Below, piece by piece: positions 45,496 through 53,988 of a stretch of 64,000 nucleotides of DNA. The notes below the pieces were generated by a model. It was not told where the DNA came from and did not search any database. It saw nothing but the letters and a program-made list of their open reading frames with translations. The translations under genes and the position numbers were made by a program. How positions within the stretch are numbered: the first letter of the stretch is position 1; every line of letters begins with the position of its first letter. The DNA comes from SIG440 sp045631525 (GTDB taxonomy: Bacteria > Bacillota > Clostridia > Monoglobales > Monoglobaceae): the NCBI GenBank assembly GCA_045631525.1, contig JAZQUY010000002.1, positions 151,482-215,481 on the forward strand, written 5' to 3'.

Positions 45496-45532
45496 GCAAA
45501 AAAACAGACCGCACAGAAAAACTATGCGGTCT
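45496..45532 (-). terminator. Terminator of groESL
   Basis: AGACCGCA pairs with TGCGGTCT, followed on the minus strand by TTTTTTT. Confidence 0.88.
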
Positions 45533-45553
45533 AAAAGTTTAGCCAAAATGTTT

Positions 45554-47188
45554 TTAATACATTCCGCCACCTGCACCTGCCATAGCAGCTGCAGCTGCTG
45601 CGTCTGCTGCGGGGTCGGGCTTGTTTGCAACAAGGCTCTCGGTGGTGAGCACCATTGATGCAACAGATGCTGCATTCTGGAGTGCTGAACGTGTAACCTT
45701 TGTTGGGTCAACGATACCGCCCTTTAACATATCCATATATTCTTCGGTGAGTGCGTTGTAGCCAATGCCAACTTCGCTTGCCTTGATTTTGTTAACAATT
45801 ACGCTGCCCTCAACACCTGCGTTAAACGCAATCTGGCGAACAGGTTCTTCAAGAGCACGGAGAACTGTTTTTGCACCAACTTTTTCGTCCCCCTCAAGTG
45901 AGTTCATAAGTGCTTCAACAGCGGGCATTGCATTGATGAATGCTGTACCGCCACCTGCAACGATGCCTTCTTCAACAGCGGCACGGGTTGCAGCAAGAGC
46001 GTCTTCGATTCTGAGTTTCTTTTCTTTCATTTCAACTTCGGTAGCAGCACCAACCTTGATAACAGCAACACCGCCAGAGAGCTTTGCAAGTCTTTCCTGA
46101 AGCTTTTCGCGGTCGAAATCTGATGTTGTGTCTTCAATCTGTGCCTTTATCTGGTTTACACGAGCCTTTATTGCACCTGCATCGCCTGCACCGTCAACGA
46201 TAATTGTGTTTTCTTTTAGAACTTTTACCTGACGTGCACGACCAAGCTGTGCAACGGTAGTTTCTTTCAGGTCAAGACCGATTTCGTCAGAAACAACAGT
46301 ACCGCCTGTGAGAATAGCAATATCTTCAAGCATAGCTTTTCTTCTGTCGCCAAAGCCAGGAGCCTTTACAGCAACACAAGTGAATGTTCCACGGAGTTTG
46401 TTTACGATGAGAGTTGAAAGTGCTTCGCCCTCAATGTCTTCAGCAACAATAACCAATTTTTTGCCTGACTGTACGATTTGTTCAAGAAGAGGGAGGAGGT
46501 CCTGAATTGTTGAGATTTTTTTGTCAGTGATGAGGATGTATGCATCATCAATAACAGCTTCCATTTTCTCTGTATCTGTCACCATGTAAGGTGTGATGTA
46601 GCCTCTGTCAAACTGCATACCCTCAACAACTTCTGAATATGTTTCAGCTGTCTTTGATTCTTCAACGGTGATAACGCCGTCACTTGTAACCTTTTCCATA
46701 GCGTCAGCAATAAGCTCACCTATTGACTCGTCAGCAGCAGAAACAGCAGCAACTCTTGCAATGTCATCACGGCCGCTTACCTTTTTGCTGTTTTTAACAA
46801 CTTCTTTAACAGCGGTTTCCACAGCCGCTGCAATACCTTTTCTTACAATCATGGGATTTGCGCCTGCAGTAACATTTTTAAGTCCTTCGCGAACCAAAGC
46901 CTGAGCGAGAAGTGTAGCTGTTGTTGTACCGTCACCTGCGATATCGTTTGTTTTTGATGCAACTTCTTTAACAAGCTGAGCACCCATATTTTCAAATGCG
47001 TCTTCAAGCTCTATTTCCTTTGCGATGGTAACACCGTCATTTGTGATAAGGGGTGCGCCAAACTTTTTATCAAGAACAACGTTTCTGCCTTTTGGACCAA
47101 GTGTAACCTTTACAGTGTCAGCAAGTTGATTTACGCCCTTTTCGAGAGCGTGTCTTGCTTCTTCACCAAATAAAATCTGTTTTGCCAT
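45554..47188 (-). CDS. groEL: Chaperonin GroEL
   Basis: A 544-residue 60-kDa chaperonin. Visible are VTLGPKGRNVVLDK, the ATP-site GDGTTTATLLAQ (catalytic Asp) and the Gly/Met-rich C-terminal tail. 21 nt after groES, under the same CIRCE-controlled promoter. Confidence 0.98.
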   Translation of the reverse strand: MAKQILFGEEARHALEKGVNQLADTVKVTLGPKGRNVVLDKKFGAPLITNDGVTIAKEIELEDAFENMGAQLVKEVASKTNDIAGDGTTTATLLAQALVREGLKNVTAGANPMIVRKGIAAAVETAVKEVVKNSKKVSGRDDIARVAAVSAADESIGELIADAMEKVTSDGVITVEESKTAETYSEVVEGMQFDRGYITPYMVTDTEKMEAVIDDAYILITDKKISTIQDLLPLLEQIVQSGKKLVIVAEDIEGEALSTLIVNKLRGTFTCVAVKAPGFGDRRKAMLEDIAILTGGTVVSDEIGLDLKETTVAQLGRARQVKVLKENTIIVDGAGDAGAIKARVNQIKAQIEDTTSDFDREKLQERLAKLSGGVAVIKVGAATEVEMKEKKLRIEDALAATRAAVEEGIVAGGGTAFINAMPAVEALMNSLEGDEKVGAKTVLRALEEPVRQIAFNAGVEGSVIVNKIKASEVGIGYNALTEEYMDMLKGGIVDPTKVTRSALQNAASVASMVLTTESLVANKPDPAADAAAAAAMAGAGGGMY

Positions 47189-47209
47189 AATTAAATTACC
47201 TCCAAAAAA

Positions 47210-47497
47210 TTAGTCTTCAATCTTTGCAAGAATTTCACTCTGACGGAGAATGGTATATTCAGTGCCGTCAAGCTTTACTTCTGTACCGGCATACTTGCTC
47301 ATGAGAACTCTGTCGCCGACTTTCAGCTCCATAGTAATTTCCTTGCCGTCAACAACCCCGCCGGGACCGACAGCAACGATTTCTGCAATCTGCGGCTTTT
47401 CCTTTGCGGTACCTGCAAGAATAATGCCGCTTTTTGTTGTTTCTTCAGCTTCTACCATTTTTATAACAACTCTGTCAGCTAATGGTTTGATAGTCAT
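47210..47497 (-). CDS. groES: Co-chaperonin GroES
   Basis: A 95-residue lid of the GroEL cage with PLADRVVIK at the start and the mobile-loop sequence KSGIILAG. First gene of the groESL operon. Confidence 0.98.
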   Translation of the reverse strand: MTIKPLADRVVIKMVEAEETTKSGIILAGTAKEKPQIAEIVAVGPGGVVDGKEITMELKVGDRVLMSKYAGTEVKLDGTEYTILRQSEILAKIED

Positions 47498-47543
47498 TTG
47501 AAATGCCTCCTTGTGATATATAAATTAAATTAAAACCTTTGTG

Positions 47544-47570
47544 TTAGCACTCTAAAGGGTTGAGTGCTAA
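47544..47570. promoter_or_regulatory. CIRCE operator (HrcA binding site)
   Basis: Perfect consensus TTAGCACTC-N9-GAGTGCTAA upstream of groES, just after the promoter. HrcA represses heat-shock genes through this element. Confidence 0.97.
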
Positions 47571-47577
47571 TGAGGTT

Positions 47578-47606
47578 ATATTACAAAAATTTGAGGTATA
47601 AATCAA
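47578..47606 (-). promoter_or_regulatory. Promoter of groESL
   Basis: Minus strand: TTGATT (47601-47606), 17-bp spacer, TAATAT (47578-47583). Confidence 0.75.
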
Positions 47607-47676
47607 CCTTGATTATAATGGATTAAAAGGGATTATTTGATATTATAGCCAATTATATGCAAAAATTATCAGATAA

Positions 47677-47703
47677 GCTGTTATTTTTGAAAAATAACAG
47701 CAA
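47677..47703 (-). terminator. Hairpin at the end of ispF
   Basis: GCTGTTATTTTT pairs with AAAAATAACAGC across the ispF stop codon; last gene of the ygiQ-ispF unit. Confidence 0.55.
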
Positions 47704-48154
47704 CCGAGCAGGCAGAAATCCCTTCCTTGCGTCCTTCAAAGCCCAGATGCTCGGTGGTTGTAGCCTTGACGGAAACAGCATCATTGGGAAGAGAAAGGAC
47801 GTCTGCAATATTCTTCCGCATTTCGTCAATAAAAGGGGCAAGCTTTGGCGCCTGTGCAATTATGGTGGCATCAATATTTCCTATGGAAAAACCAGCGTCA
47901 CTTAAAATCACACCGACCTTTTTTAAAAGAATCAGGCTGTCAATATCTTTGAATGAGTTGTCGGTGTCAGGGAAATGCTTTCCTATGTCACCAAGGGCAG
48001 CAGCACCAAGCAGTGCGTCCATAACAGCGTGAACAAGAACATCCGCATCCGAATGTCCCATAAGTCCTGTATCGTGAGGAATGAGAACTCCGCCAAGTAT
48101 AAGTTTTCTGTCCGGCACAAGTGCGTGGACATCATATCCAAAGCCTATTCGCAT
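47681..48154 (-). CDS. ispF: 2-C-methyl-D-erythritol 2,4-cyclodiphosphate synthase
   Basis: A 157-residue zinc enzyme of the MEP isoprenoid pathway. Zn ligands lie in GYDVHAL and the conserved GHSDADVLVHAVMDALLGA; the C-terminal KATTTEHLGFEGRKEGI is diagnostic. Start at 48154 chosen over an in-frame GTG at 48163 because of spacing to GAAAGGG. Follows ispD, the earlier enzyme in the pathway. Confidence 0.96.
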   Translation of the reverse strand: MRIGFGYDVHALVPDRKLILGGVLIPHDTGLMGHSDADVLVHAVMDALLGAAALGDIGKHFPDTDNSFKDIDSLILLKKVGVILSDAGFSIGNIDATIIAQAPKLAPFIDEMRKNIADVLSLPNDAVSVKATTTEHLGFEGRKEGISACSVAVIFQK

Positions 48155-48183
48155 AAAAAACACCCTTTCATAAAAGTAAAACG

Positions 48184-48894
48184 TTATTGTTCCAAAAAGT
48201 CGCAGATTGCTTCTGCAATGGGAATATCATCCGGAGTGGTAACCTTTATATTTGTGTATTCACCAGCCACAATATGAATTTTAGCTCCCATATTTTCAAG
48301 GACCGAGCAGTCATCGGTACCCTCAAAGCCAGATTCTTTTGCCCGAATATAGGCAAGCTTTAAGTCATCAGAAAAAAACACCTGAGGCGTTTGGATAAGC
48401 CGAAGTGCTTCTCTTTCTGGAGTTTCAAAAACAGAGCTATCGGGAGAGACTGTTTTCACAGTATCTTTTGGGATAACTCCCGGAGCTGCGGCGCCAAACC
48501 CATAGGCAGCAGAAACAAGTTCGTCAATAAGCTTTGTTGAAACAAAGGGTCTTGCACCATCATGGATTGCCACAACCTTTCCGTTTGGGACAAGTGCCAG
48601 ACCGCAATTAACAGAGTCCTGGCGGGTTTCGCCACCGGCAACAACGTCAGTAACTTTTGTAAAGTCAAAGTCGCGGATTAAATCGTTTATGAGAGGAATG
48701 CTCTCGGCTTTTGTAACAACGATTATAGAGTCAATCCTGTCTGAAAGCTGAAACTTTTTTATTGCATGGGCAAGGACCGGCATACGCCCAAGCATAATAA
48801 ACTGCTTGTTCTGTGTGCTTCCCATACGAGTGCCACTTCCTGCAGCAACAATAATAGCGGTAGCAGTTTTGACTGCTTTTTTTGAGCGAAACAT
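48184..48894 (-). CDS. ispD: 2-C-methyl-D-erythritol 4-phosphate cytidylyltransferase
   Basis: A 236-residue nucleotidyltransferase of the MEP pathway. CTP-binding AAGSGTRMGSTQNKQF is near the N terminus, IHDGARPFV in the middle, and GTDDCSVLE and VTTPDDIPIAEA near the end. Between carD and ispF. Confidence 0.96.
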   Translation of the reverse strand: MFRSKKAVKTATAIIVAAGSGTRMGSTQNKQFIMLGRMPVLAHAIKKFQLSDRIDSIIVVTKAESIPLINDLIRDFDFTKVTDVVAGGETRQDSVNCGLALVPNGKVVAIHDGARPFVSTKLIDELVSAAYGFGAAAPGVIPKDTVKTVSPDSSVFETPEREALRLIQTPQVFFSDDLKLAYIRAKESGFEGTDDCSVLENMGAKIHIVAGEYTNIKVTTPDDIPIAEAICDFLEQ

Positions 48895-48917
48895 AATTAT
48901 GTCTCCTTCTTGAAAAT

Positions 48918-49385
48918 TTAAAGAGCCAGAAGTTCTTTGATTTTTTCGGCAGGCATCTTTTTTGCCAACACCAGCTCTGAAATCAAAATGTTTTTCGCAT
49001 TTGAAAGCATTTTTCGTTCAGCGTTTGACAAAGACTTCTTGTTGTCACGAAGGAGCAATGTTTTTGCAACAGTGGCAACCTCTAAAAGATTTCCTGTTTT
49101 CATTTTGTCTATGTTTTCTCTGTAGCGTTGATTCCAGTTGTTGTTCATATCTTCACCGCAAGCGAGAAAATGGTTGATAGCTTCATTGGCGGCATTTTCA
49201 GACACAATACGCCTGATGCCGATTATTTCGGTGTTGTTTACGGGCAGCATAACCTTCATGTCGCTGATGGAAATCTGCAGGATATAGTACTTATGGAGCT
49301 CGCCGAGAATTTTTCTTTCCTCGATGTCGACAATAATTCCGGCTCCGTGCATGGGATAAACAATTTCGTCACCTATATTAAACAC
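48918..49385 (-). CDS. CarD/CdnL-family transcription factor
   Basis: A 155-residue protein with an N-terminal Tudor-like RNA-polymerase-interaction domain (FNIGDEIVYPMHGAGII, LPVNNTEIIGIR) and an all-helical C-terminal domain. CarD/CdnL proteins bind the polymerase beta subunit and stabilise open complexes at housekeeping promoters. GTG start at 49385 chosen because GAAGGGAAG lies just upstream; an in-frame TTG at 49403 lies in that site. Linked to ispD, as in other Clostridia. Confidence 0.9.
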   Translation of the reverse strand: MFNIGDEIVYPMHGAGIIVDIEERKILGELHKYYILQISISDMKVMLPVNNTEIIGIRRIVSENAANEAINHFLACGEDMNNNWNQRYRENIDKMKTGNLLEVATVAKTLLLRDNKKSLSNAERKMLSNAKNILISELVLAKKMPAEKIKELLAL

Positions 49386-49441
49386 GTAAAGACTTCCCTT
49401 CAATAAAACTTTATATTTATTTATATTTTTAAAAATTTAAA

Positions 49442-50821
49442 TTATTTACTGTTTTTTGTGAGCTGTGAGGCGATTACCTCCTGAATATTTGAAACAGGAC
49501 AAAGCTCGATGTTTTCAAATTTCCGAAGTTTTTTGAAATTAACATCAGGAATAATGCACCGCTTAAAGCCCAGCTTTTCGCATTCAGCAATTCTTGCCTC
49601 CAAAAAACTGCAGGCACGTAACTCGCCGGTAAGCCCCACTTCGCCGATTGCAACGGTGCTGCTGTCGATACTTTTTCCGGTAAAGCTTGAGGCAAGAGCA
49701 AGGACAAGCCCAAGATCAGCAGCAGGCTCTGAAACCTTTAAACCACCGACAACATTTGCATAAGCATCATATGCTGATGCCTTTATCCCGCCACGTTTTT
49801 CAAGAACAGCCATAAGCATTATGAATCTGCCTACATCAGGACCGCTTGCCATACGTCTGGGGTTTCCAAAAGCAGTGGGAGAGACAAGTGCCTGAACCTC
49901 TGCAAGAACAGGCCGTGTGCCCTCCATAGTGCAGATAATACAAGTGCCAGGGACATTTTCAGGTCTTCCTGAAAGCATAGCCATTGACGGATTGGGAACT
50001 TCCATAAGTCCGTCATTTTTCATTTCAAAAACCCCGATTTCATTGGTTGAACCAAATCGGTTTTTGACAGCTCTCAAGATTCTGAAAGATTGATGACGGT
50101 CGCCCTCAAAATAAAGGACTGAGTCAACCATATGTTCTAAGATTTTCGGACCTGCCAAAGCACCTTCCTTTGTGACGTGCCCTACGAGAAAAACTGAAAT
50201 GGAATTCTCCTTTGCAATCTTCATAAGCACAGTGGTTATGTCTTTTATTTGGGAGGTGCTGCCGGGGGCTGATTGAATTTCGGGATTATACATTGTCTGA
50301 ACAGAATCGACAATGAGAATATCAGGTTTTTCCTTAAAAATACAGTCAGTAATAAAACTCATATTTGTTTCAGAATATATTTTGAGGTTTTCGGTGGTAA
50401 CACCGAGGCGGTCTGCCCTGAGCTTTATTTGCCTTGGAGACTCTTCTCCTGAAACATAAAGAACATTTTTTGTTTTGCCTAAGGTTTCGCAAATCTGAAG
50501 AAGAAGCGTGGATTTTCCAATGCCGGGGTCGCCTCCCACAAGGACAAGCGAACCTTGAACCAACCCTCCGCCAAGGACACGGTCAAGCTCTGACATACCG
50601 GTTTTCACTCTTGCCTCATCGGTTGCATCAATATCTTTGATTGCCTTTGGCGAGGATGAAGAAGAGGGGGTGGAGAGAGCACCGATTTTTGAATTATTGG
50701 ATGGCGCTGACACAAGCTCTTCCTCGATGGTGTTCCAGGAACCACAGGTGGTACATTTCCCCATCCATTTGGGAAAGTTTGCACCGCACTCTGTGCAAAC
50801 AAAAACAGATTTGGTTTTCAT
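49442..50821 (-). CDS. radA: DNA repair protein RadA
   Basis: A 459-residue RecA-like branch-migration helicase (Sms). N-terminal zinc finger CTECGANFPKWMGKCTTCG (C9, C12, C23, C26), Walker A GGDPGIGKSTLL, the RadA-specific KNRFGSTNE motif, and a C-terminal Lon-like domain. In the ygiQ-folD-radA-carD-ispD-ispF unit. Confidence 0.96.
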   Translation of the reverse strand: MKTKSVFVCTECGANFPKWMGKCTTCGSWNTIEEELVSAPSNNSKIGALSTPSSSSSPKAIKDIDATDEARVKTGMSELDRVLGGGLVQGSLVLVGGDPGIGKSTLLLQICETLGKTKNVLYVSGEESPRQIKLRADRLGVTTENLKIYSETNMSFITDCIFKEKPDILIVDSVQTMYNPEIQSAPGSTSQIKDITTVLMKIAKENSISVFLVGHVTKEGALAGPKILEHMVDSVLYFEGDRHQSFRILRAVKNRFGSTNEIGVFEMKNDGLMEVPNPSMAMLSGRPENVPGTCIICTMEGTRPVLAEVQALVSPTAFGNPRRMASGPDVGRFIMLMAVLEKRGGIKASAYDAYANVVGGLKVSEPAADLGLVLALASSFTGKSIDSSTVAIGEVGLTGELRACSFLEARIAECEKLGFKRCIIPDVNFKKLRKFENIELCPVSNIQEVIASQLTKNSK

Positions 50822-50838
50822 ATCAAAATCCTCGAAAA

Positions 50839-51687
50839 TTATTTTTTAGAATTTTTTGCTGCAGTAAAGGTGTTCTTCATAAGCATTGCAATGGTCATAG
50901 GACCAACGCCTCCGGGAACGGGAGTGATTGCCCCTGCAATTTTTTCAACGTTTTCAAAGTCAACGTCGCCAACGAGTCTGCCGTCTGAAAGGCGGTTCAT
51001 ACCAACGTCAATAACAACCGCGCCGGGTTTTACCATATCGGCAGTAACAAAATTTGCTCTGCCCACTGCTGCCACCAGAATATCAGCAGTTTTTGTGATT
51101 TCAGCAATGTTTTTTGTTCGTGAGTGACAAGTGGTAACAGTTCCGTTTTTGTGAAGAAGAAGCATACTCATAGGCTTTCCTACGATATTGCTTCTGCCGA
51201 TAACTACACAGGTTTTGCCCTCAACTTCCACATCGCTTTCGGCAATGAGTTCCATAATTCCCGCAGGGGTACAAGGAACAAAATCATAATCACCAATCAT
51301 AATTTTTCCAACATTTACAGGGTGGAAGGCGTCAACGTCCTTTTCGGGACGGATAGTGTTTATAACAGCCTTTTCGTCAAGATGTTTTGGGAGAGGAAGC
51401 TGAACAAGTATGCCGTGAACTTTGTCGTCGTTATTGAGTTTTTCAACAAGAGCAAGAAGCTCACTTTGGGTTGTTTCTTCAGGAAGAGCAAATTTTTCAG
51501 AATGCATACCAAGTTCTTCGCACATTGCTTCTTTTCTGCCTACGTATACTTTTGATGCGGGGTCTTCACCGACTATGATTACGGCGAGACCGGGAAGAAT
51601 TCCTTGCGTCTTCAGTTCTTCGATTTCCTTTTTCAAATTTTCCTTTATTCTTGCTGATACTGTTTTTCCGCTGAGTAATTTTGCCAT
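50839..51687 (-). CDS. folD: Bifunctional methylenetetrahydrofolate dehydrogenase/cyclohydrolase
   Basis: A 282-residue enzyme interconverting methylene-, methenyl- and formyl-tetrahydrofolate. Motifs: VGEDPASKVYVGRKEAMC (catalytic Lys in YVGRK), QLPLPKHLD, VVIGRSNIVGKPMSMLL and the terminal TPVPGGVGPMTIAML. Its first 122 bp overlap the 3' end of ygiQ in another frame. Start supported by GGAG. Confidence 0.96.
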   Translation of the reverse strand: MAKLLSGKTVSARIKENLKKEIEELKTQGILPGLAVIIVGEDPASKVYVGRKEAMCEELGMHSEKFALPEETTQSELLALVEKLNNDDKVHGILVQLPLPKHLDEKAVINTIRPEKDVDAFHPVNVGKIMIGDYDFVPCTPAGIMELIAESDVEVEGKTCVVIGRSNIVGKPMSMLLLHKNGTVTTCHSRTKNIAEITKTADILVAAVGRANFVTADMVKPGAVVIDVGMNRLSDGRLVGDVDFENVEKIAGAITPVPGGVGPMTIAMLMKNTFTAAKNSKK

Positions 51688-53494
51688 TTTGATTTTCTCC
51701 TTTTGGTGGTTTTATAAGACAATGAGGGGAATTTCCCACAAGGTCAAGGCGGTTTGCCTTTTTCAGTGCACCAAGCACAAGTTTGTAGTTTTTTTCATCG
51801 CGAAACTGCAAAAGTGCGCGTTGCATTTGCTTTTCATTGTAGTCTCTTGCTACATAAACCGGCTTCATAGTTCTTGGGTCAATGCCGGTGTAATACATAC
51901 AGGTAGATATACTACCGGGTGTGGGATAAAAATCCTGAACCTGCTCCGGACTCAGCTTGTGGCGATTTAAATATTCCGCAAGCTTCACTGCGTCCTTGAG
52001 AGTGCTCCCCGGATGCGAGGACATAAGGTAGGGAACAACATATTGTTTCTTTCCGCTTTGAGAATTTATCTTGTCAAATTTTTTGAGAAATTTTTCATAT
52101 ACCTCGGACGAGGGCTTTCCCATAAACTCTAAAACATTATCAGAAATATGTTCCGGCGCAACCCTCAGCTGACCGCTTATATGGTGTCGGCACAGCTCGT
52201 GGAAAAAGCTTTCGTCTTTGTCTGCCATAAGATAGTCAAACCGTATTCCTGAACGAATGAAGACCTTTTTGACTTTTGGCAGTTTTCGGAGTTTCCTGAG
52301 AAGTTCAAGATAGTCACTGTGCGAAACTTCAAGGTTTTTACAGGGAGTAGGGAACAAACACTGCTTATTTTTGCATACCCCAAATTTTAACTGTTTTTTG
52401 CAGGAGGGGGCACGGAAATTTGCAGTAGGACCGCCGACATCGTGAATGTATCCCTTGAAGTTGGGCTTTTGGGTCAGCTTTTCAGCCTCGCGTAAGATTG
52501 ATTGGTGGCTTCTTGGAACAACAGTTCTGCCCTGATGAAAGGCAAGGGTGCAGAAATTGCAAGCACCAAAACAACCACGGGAGGATGTTATACTGAATTC
52601 GATTTCGGAAATTGCCGGAACTCCGCCAAGCTTTTCATAGCTTGGATGATATGTCCCCTCATATGGAAGCTCATAAACTGCGTCAAGCTCCTCTTGTGTG
52701 AGGGGCGGTGACGGCGGAAGCTGAACTATATATTTGTCGGCATTGTCTGCTTGGATAATTGTTTTTCCGCGAAAGGAGTCTTGTTCCTCGTGCTGAATTT
52801 TTGATGCCGTGGCGTAAAGCTTTTTATCTTGTGAAACCTGGTCAAAAGATGGAATTTCAATACAATCTTCGGGAAAATCTGCCCCCGAATCTTCAATATA
52901 AACAGTACCAGGAACGCTTTTAATTTCGTTTACGGGGACTCCCATTTTAAGAAGATTTGCTATTTCAACGATTTGGTGTTCGCCCATACCATATATGAGC
53001 AAATCAGCACCACTGTCGATGAGAATACTGCGACGGACCTTGTCGGACCAATAGTCATAGTGGGCAAAACGTCTGAGACTTGCTTCAATACCCCCTATTA
53101 TGATTGGGATTTTTTTGCCGAAAGCCTCACGGAGACGGTTGCAGTAAACAATGGTGGCTCTGTCGGGGCGTTTACCTATTTCACCGCCAGGGGAATAAAG
53201 GTCAACCGAACGTACTTTTTTTGAAACAGTGTAGCGGTTCACCATTGGGTCGAGATTCCCGCCGGACACAAGAAAACCAAGCCGTGGCTCTCCAAGCTCA
53301 CAAAATGCATCCGGGCTGTGCCAATCAGGCTGGGAAATAATACCCACTGAAAAACCGTTTGCCTCTAAAATGCGCGAGATAATGGCGTGACCAAAGCTTG
53401 AATGATCAACATATGCATCACCAATTATATAAACAAAATCAAACTGTGTGATTTTGCGTTTTTTCATATCGCCTTTTGATATAGGAAGAAACAT
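51566..53494 (-). CDS. YgiQ-family radical SAM protein
   Basis: A 642-residue protein. The N terminus FLPISKGDM and GDAYVDHSSFGHAII are typical of YgiQ. The radical SAM cluster motif is CFGACNFCTLAFHQG (Cx3Cx2C), and a second Cys group (CKNKQCLFPTPC) lies downstream. The reaction is unknown. Start follows GAGGATTTT. The final ~40 residues are translated from the start of folD in another frame and look like low-complexity read-through, so the ancestral C terminus was probably shorter. Confidence 0.9.
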   Translation of the reverse strand: MFLPISKGDMKKRKITQFDFVYIIGDAYVDHSSFGHAIISRILEANGFSVGIISQPDWHSPDAFCELGEPRLGFLVSGGNLDPMVNRYTVSKKVRSVDLYSPGGEIGKRPDRATIVYCNRLREAFGKKIPIIIGGIEASLRRFAHYDYWSDKVRRSILIDSGADLLIYGMGEHQIVEIANLLKMGVPVNEIKSVPGTVYIEDSGADFPEDCIEIPSFDQVSQDKKLYATASKIQHEEQDSFRGKTIIQADNADKYIVQLPPSPPLTQEELDAVYELPYEGTYHPSYEKLGGVPAISEIEFSITSSRGCFGACNFCTLAFHQGRTVVPRSHQSILREAEKLTQKPNFKGYIHDVGGPTANFRAPSCKKQLKFGVCKNKQCLFPTPCKNLEVSHSDYLELLRKLRKLPKVKKVFIRSGIRFDYLMADKDESFFHELCRHHISGQLRVAPEHISDNVLEFMGKPSSEVYEKFLKKFDKINSQSGKKQYVVPYLMSSHPGSTLKDAVKLAEYLNRHKLSPEQVQDFYPTPGSISTCMYYTGIDPRTMKPVYVARDYNEKQMQRALLQFRDEKNYKLVLGALKKANRLDLVGNSPHCLIKPPKGENQNGKITQRKNSISKNKGKFEKGNRRTEDARNSSRSRRNHSR

Positions 53495-53531
53495 ATCAAA
53501 ATCCTCACTGTAAAATGGAATTATATTCTAT

Positions 53532-53560
53532 ATTTTACCACGAAAAATAGAAAAATTCAA
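53532..53560 (-). promoter_or_regulatory. Promoter of the ygiQ-ispF unit
   Basis: Minus strand: TTGAAT (53555-53560), 17-bp spacer, TAAAAT (53532-53537). Confidence 0.7.
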
Positions 53561-53584
53561 CAGATTTTTTTAGCTAAATTTTAC

Positions 53585-53613
53585 TTGACGCAAGGTTCTC
53601 GGGAATGTATAAT
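53585..53613 (+). promoter_or_regulatory. Promoter of the ACT-UPF0210 operon
   Basis: TTGACG (53585-53590), 17-bp spacer, TATAAT (53608-53613). Confidence 0.75.
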
Positions 53614-53699
53614 AAATTGGAGTAGTATTTTGCATTAAATTTGTGAAATATACACACTCAAAACACGTCAGACAATAAAATTTAAGGAGTGTTATAAAA

Positions 53700-53966
53700 A
53701 TGAAAGCGGTAGTTACTGTTATGGGAATTGACCGTCCCGGAATTATAGCAAAGGTGAGCAATTCGCTTTTTGAAAACGGAGTAAATATCCTTGACATAAA
53801 CCAGACGATTATGCAGGATATTTTTACAATGGTTATGTTGGTTAAAATGGGCGAAAAGACAGATTTTTCTGTTGTTGTTTCTGACCTTGAAAAAATAGGT
53901 GCAGAAATTGGTGTTGATATAAGAGTGCAGAATGAAGAAATCTTCAATTCTATGCACAGAATTTAA
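53700..53966 (+). CDS. ACT-domain protein (UPF0237)
   Basis: An 88-residue stand-alone ACT domain (VVTVMGIDRPGIIAKVSNSL, then ILDINQTI). Such proteins bind small ligands, often amino acids. It is followed 22 nt later by a UPF0210 gene, a pair conserved across Firmicutes and archaea. Function not established. Confidence 0.9.
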   Translation: MKAVVTVMGIDRPGIIAKVSNSLFENGVNILDINQTIMQDIFTMVMLVKMGEKTDFSVVVSDLEKIGAEIGVDIRVQNEEIFNSMHRI

Positions 53967-53988
53967 GCAGGGTATTTCGGAGGCAGAT

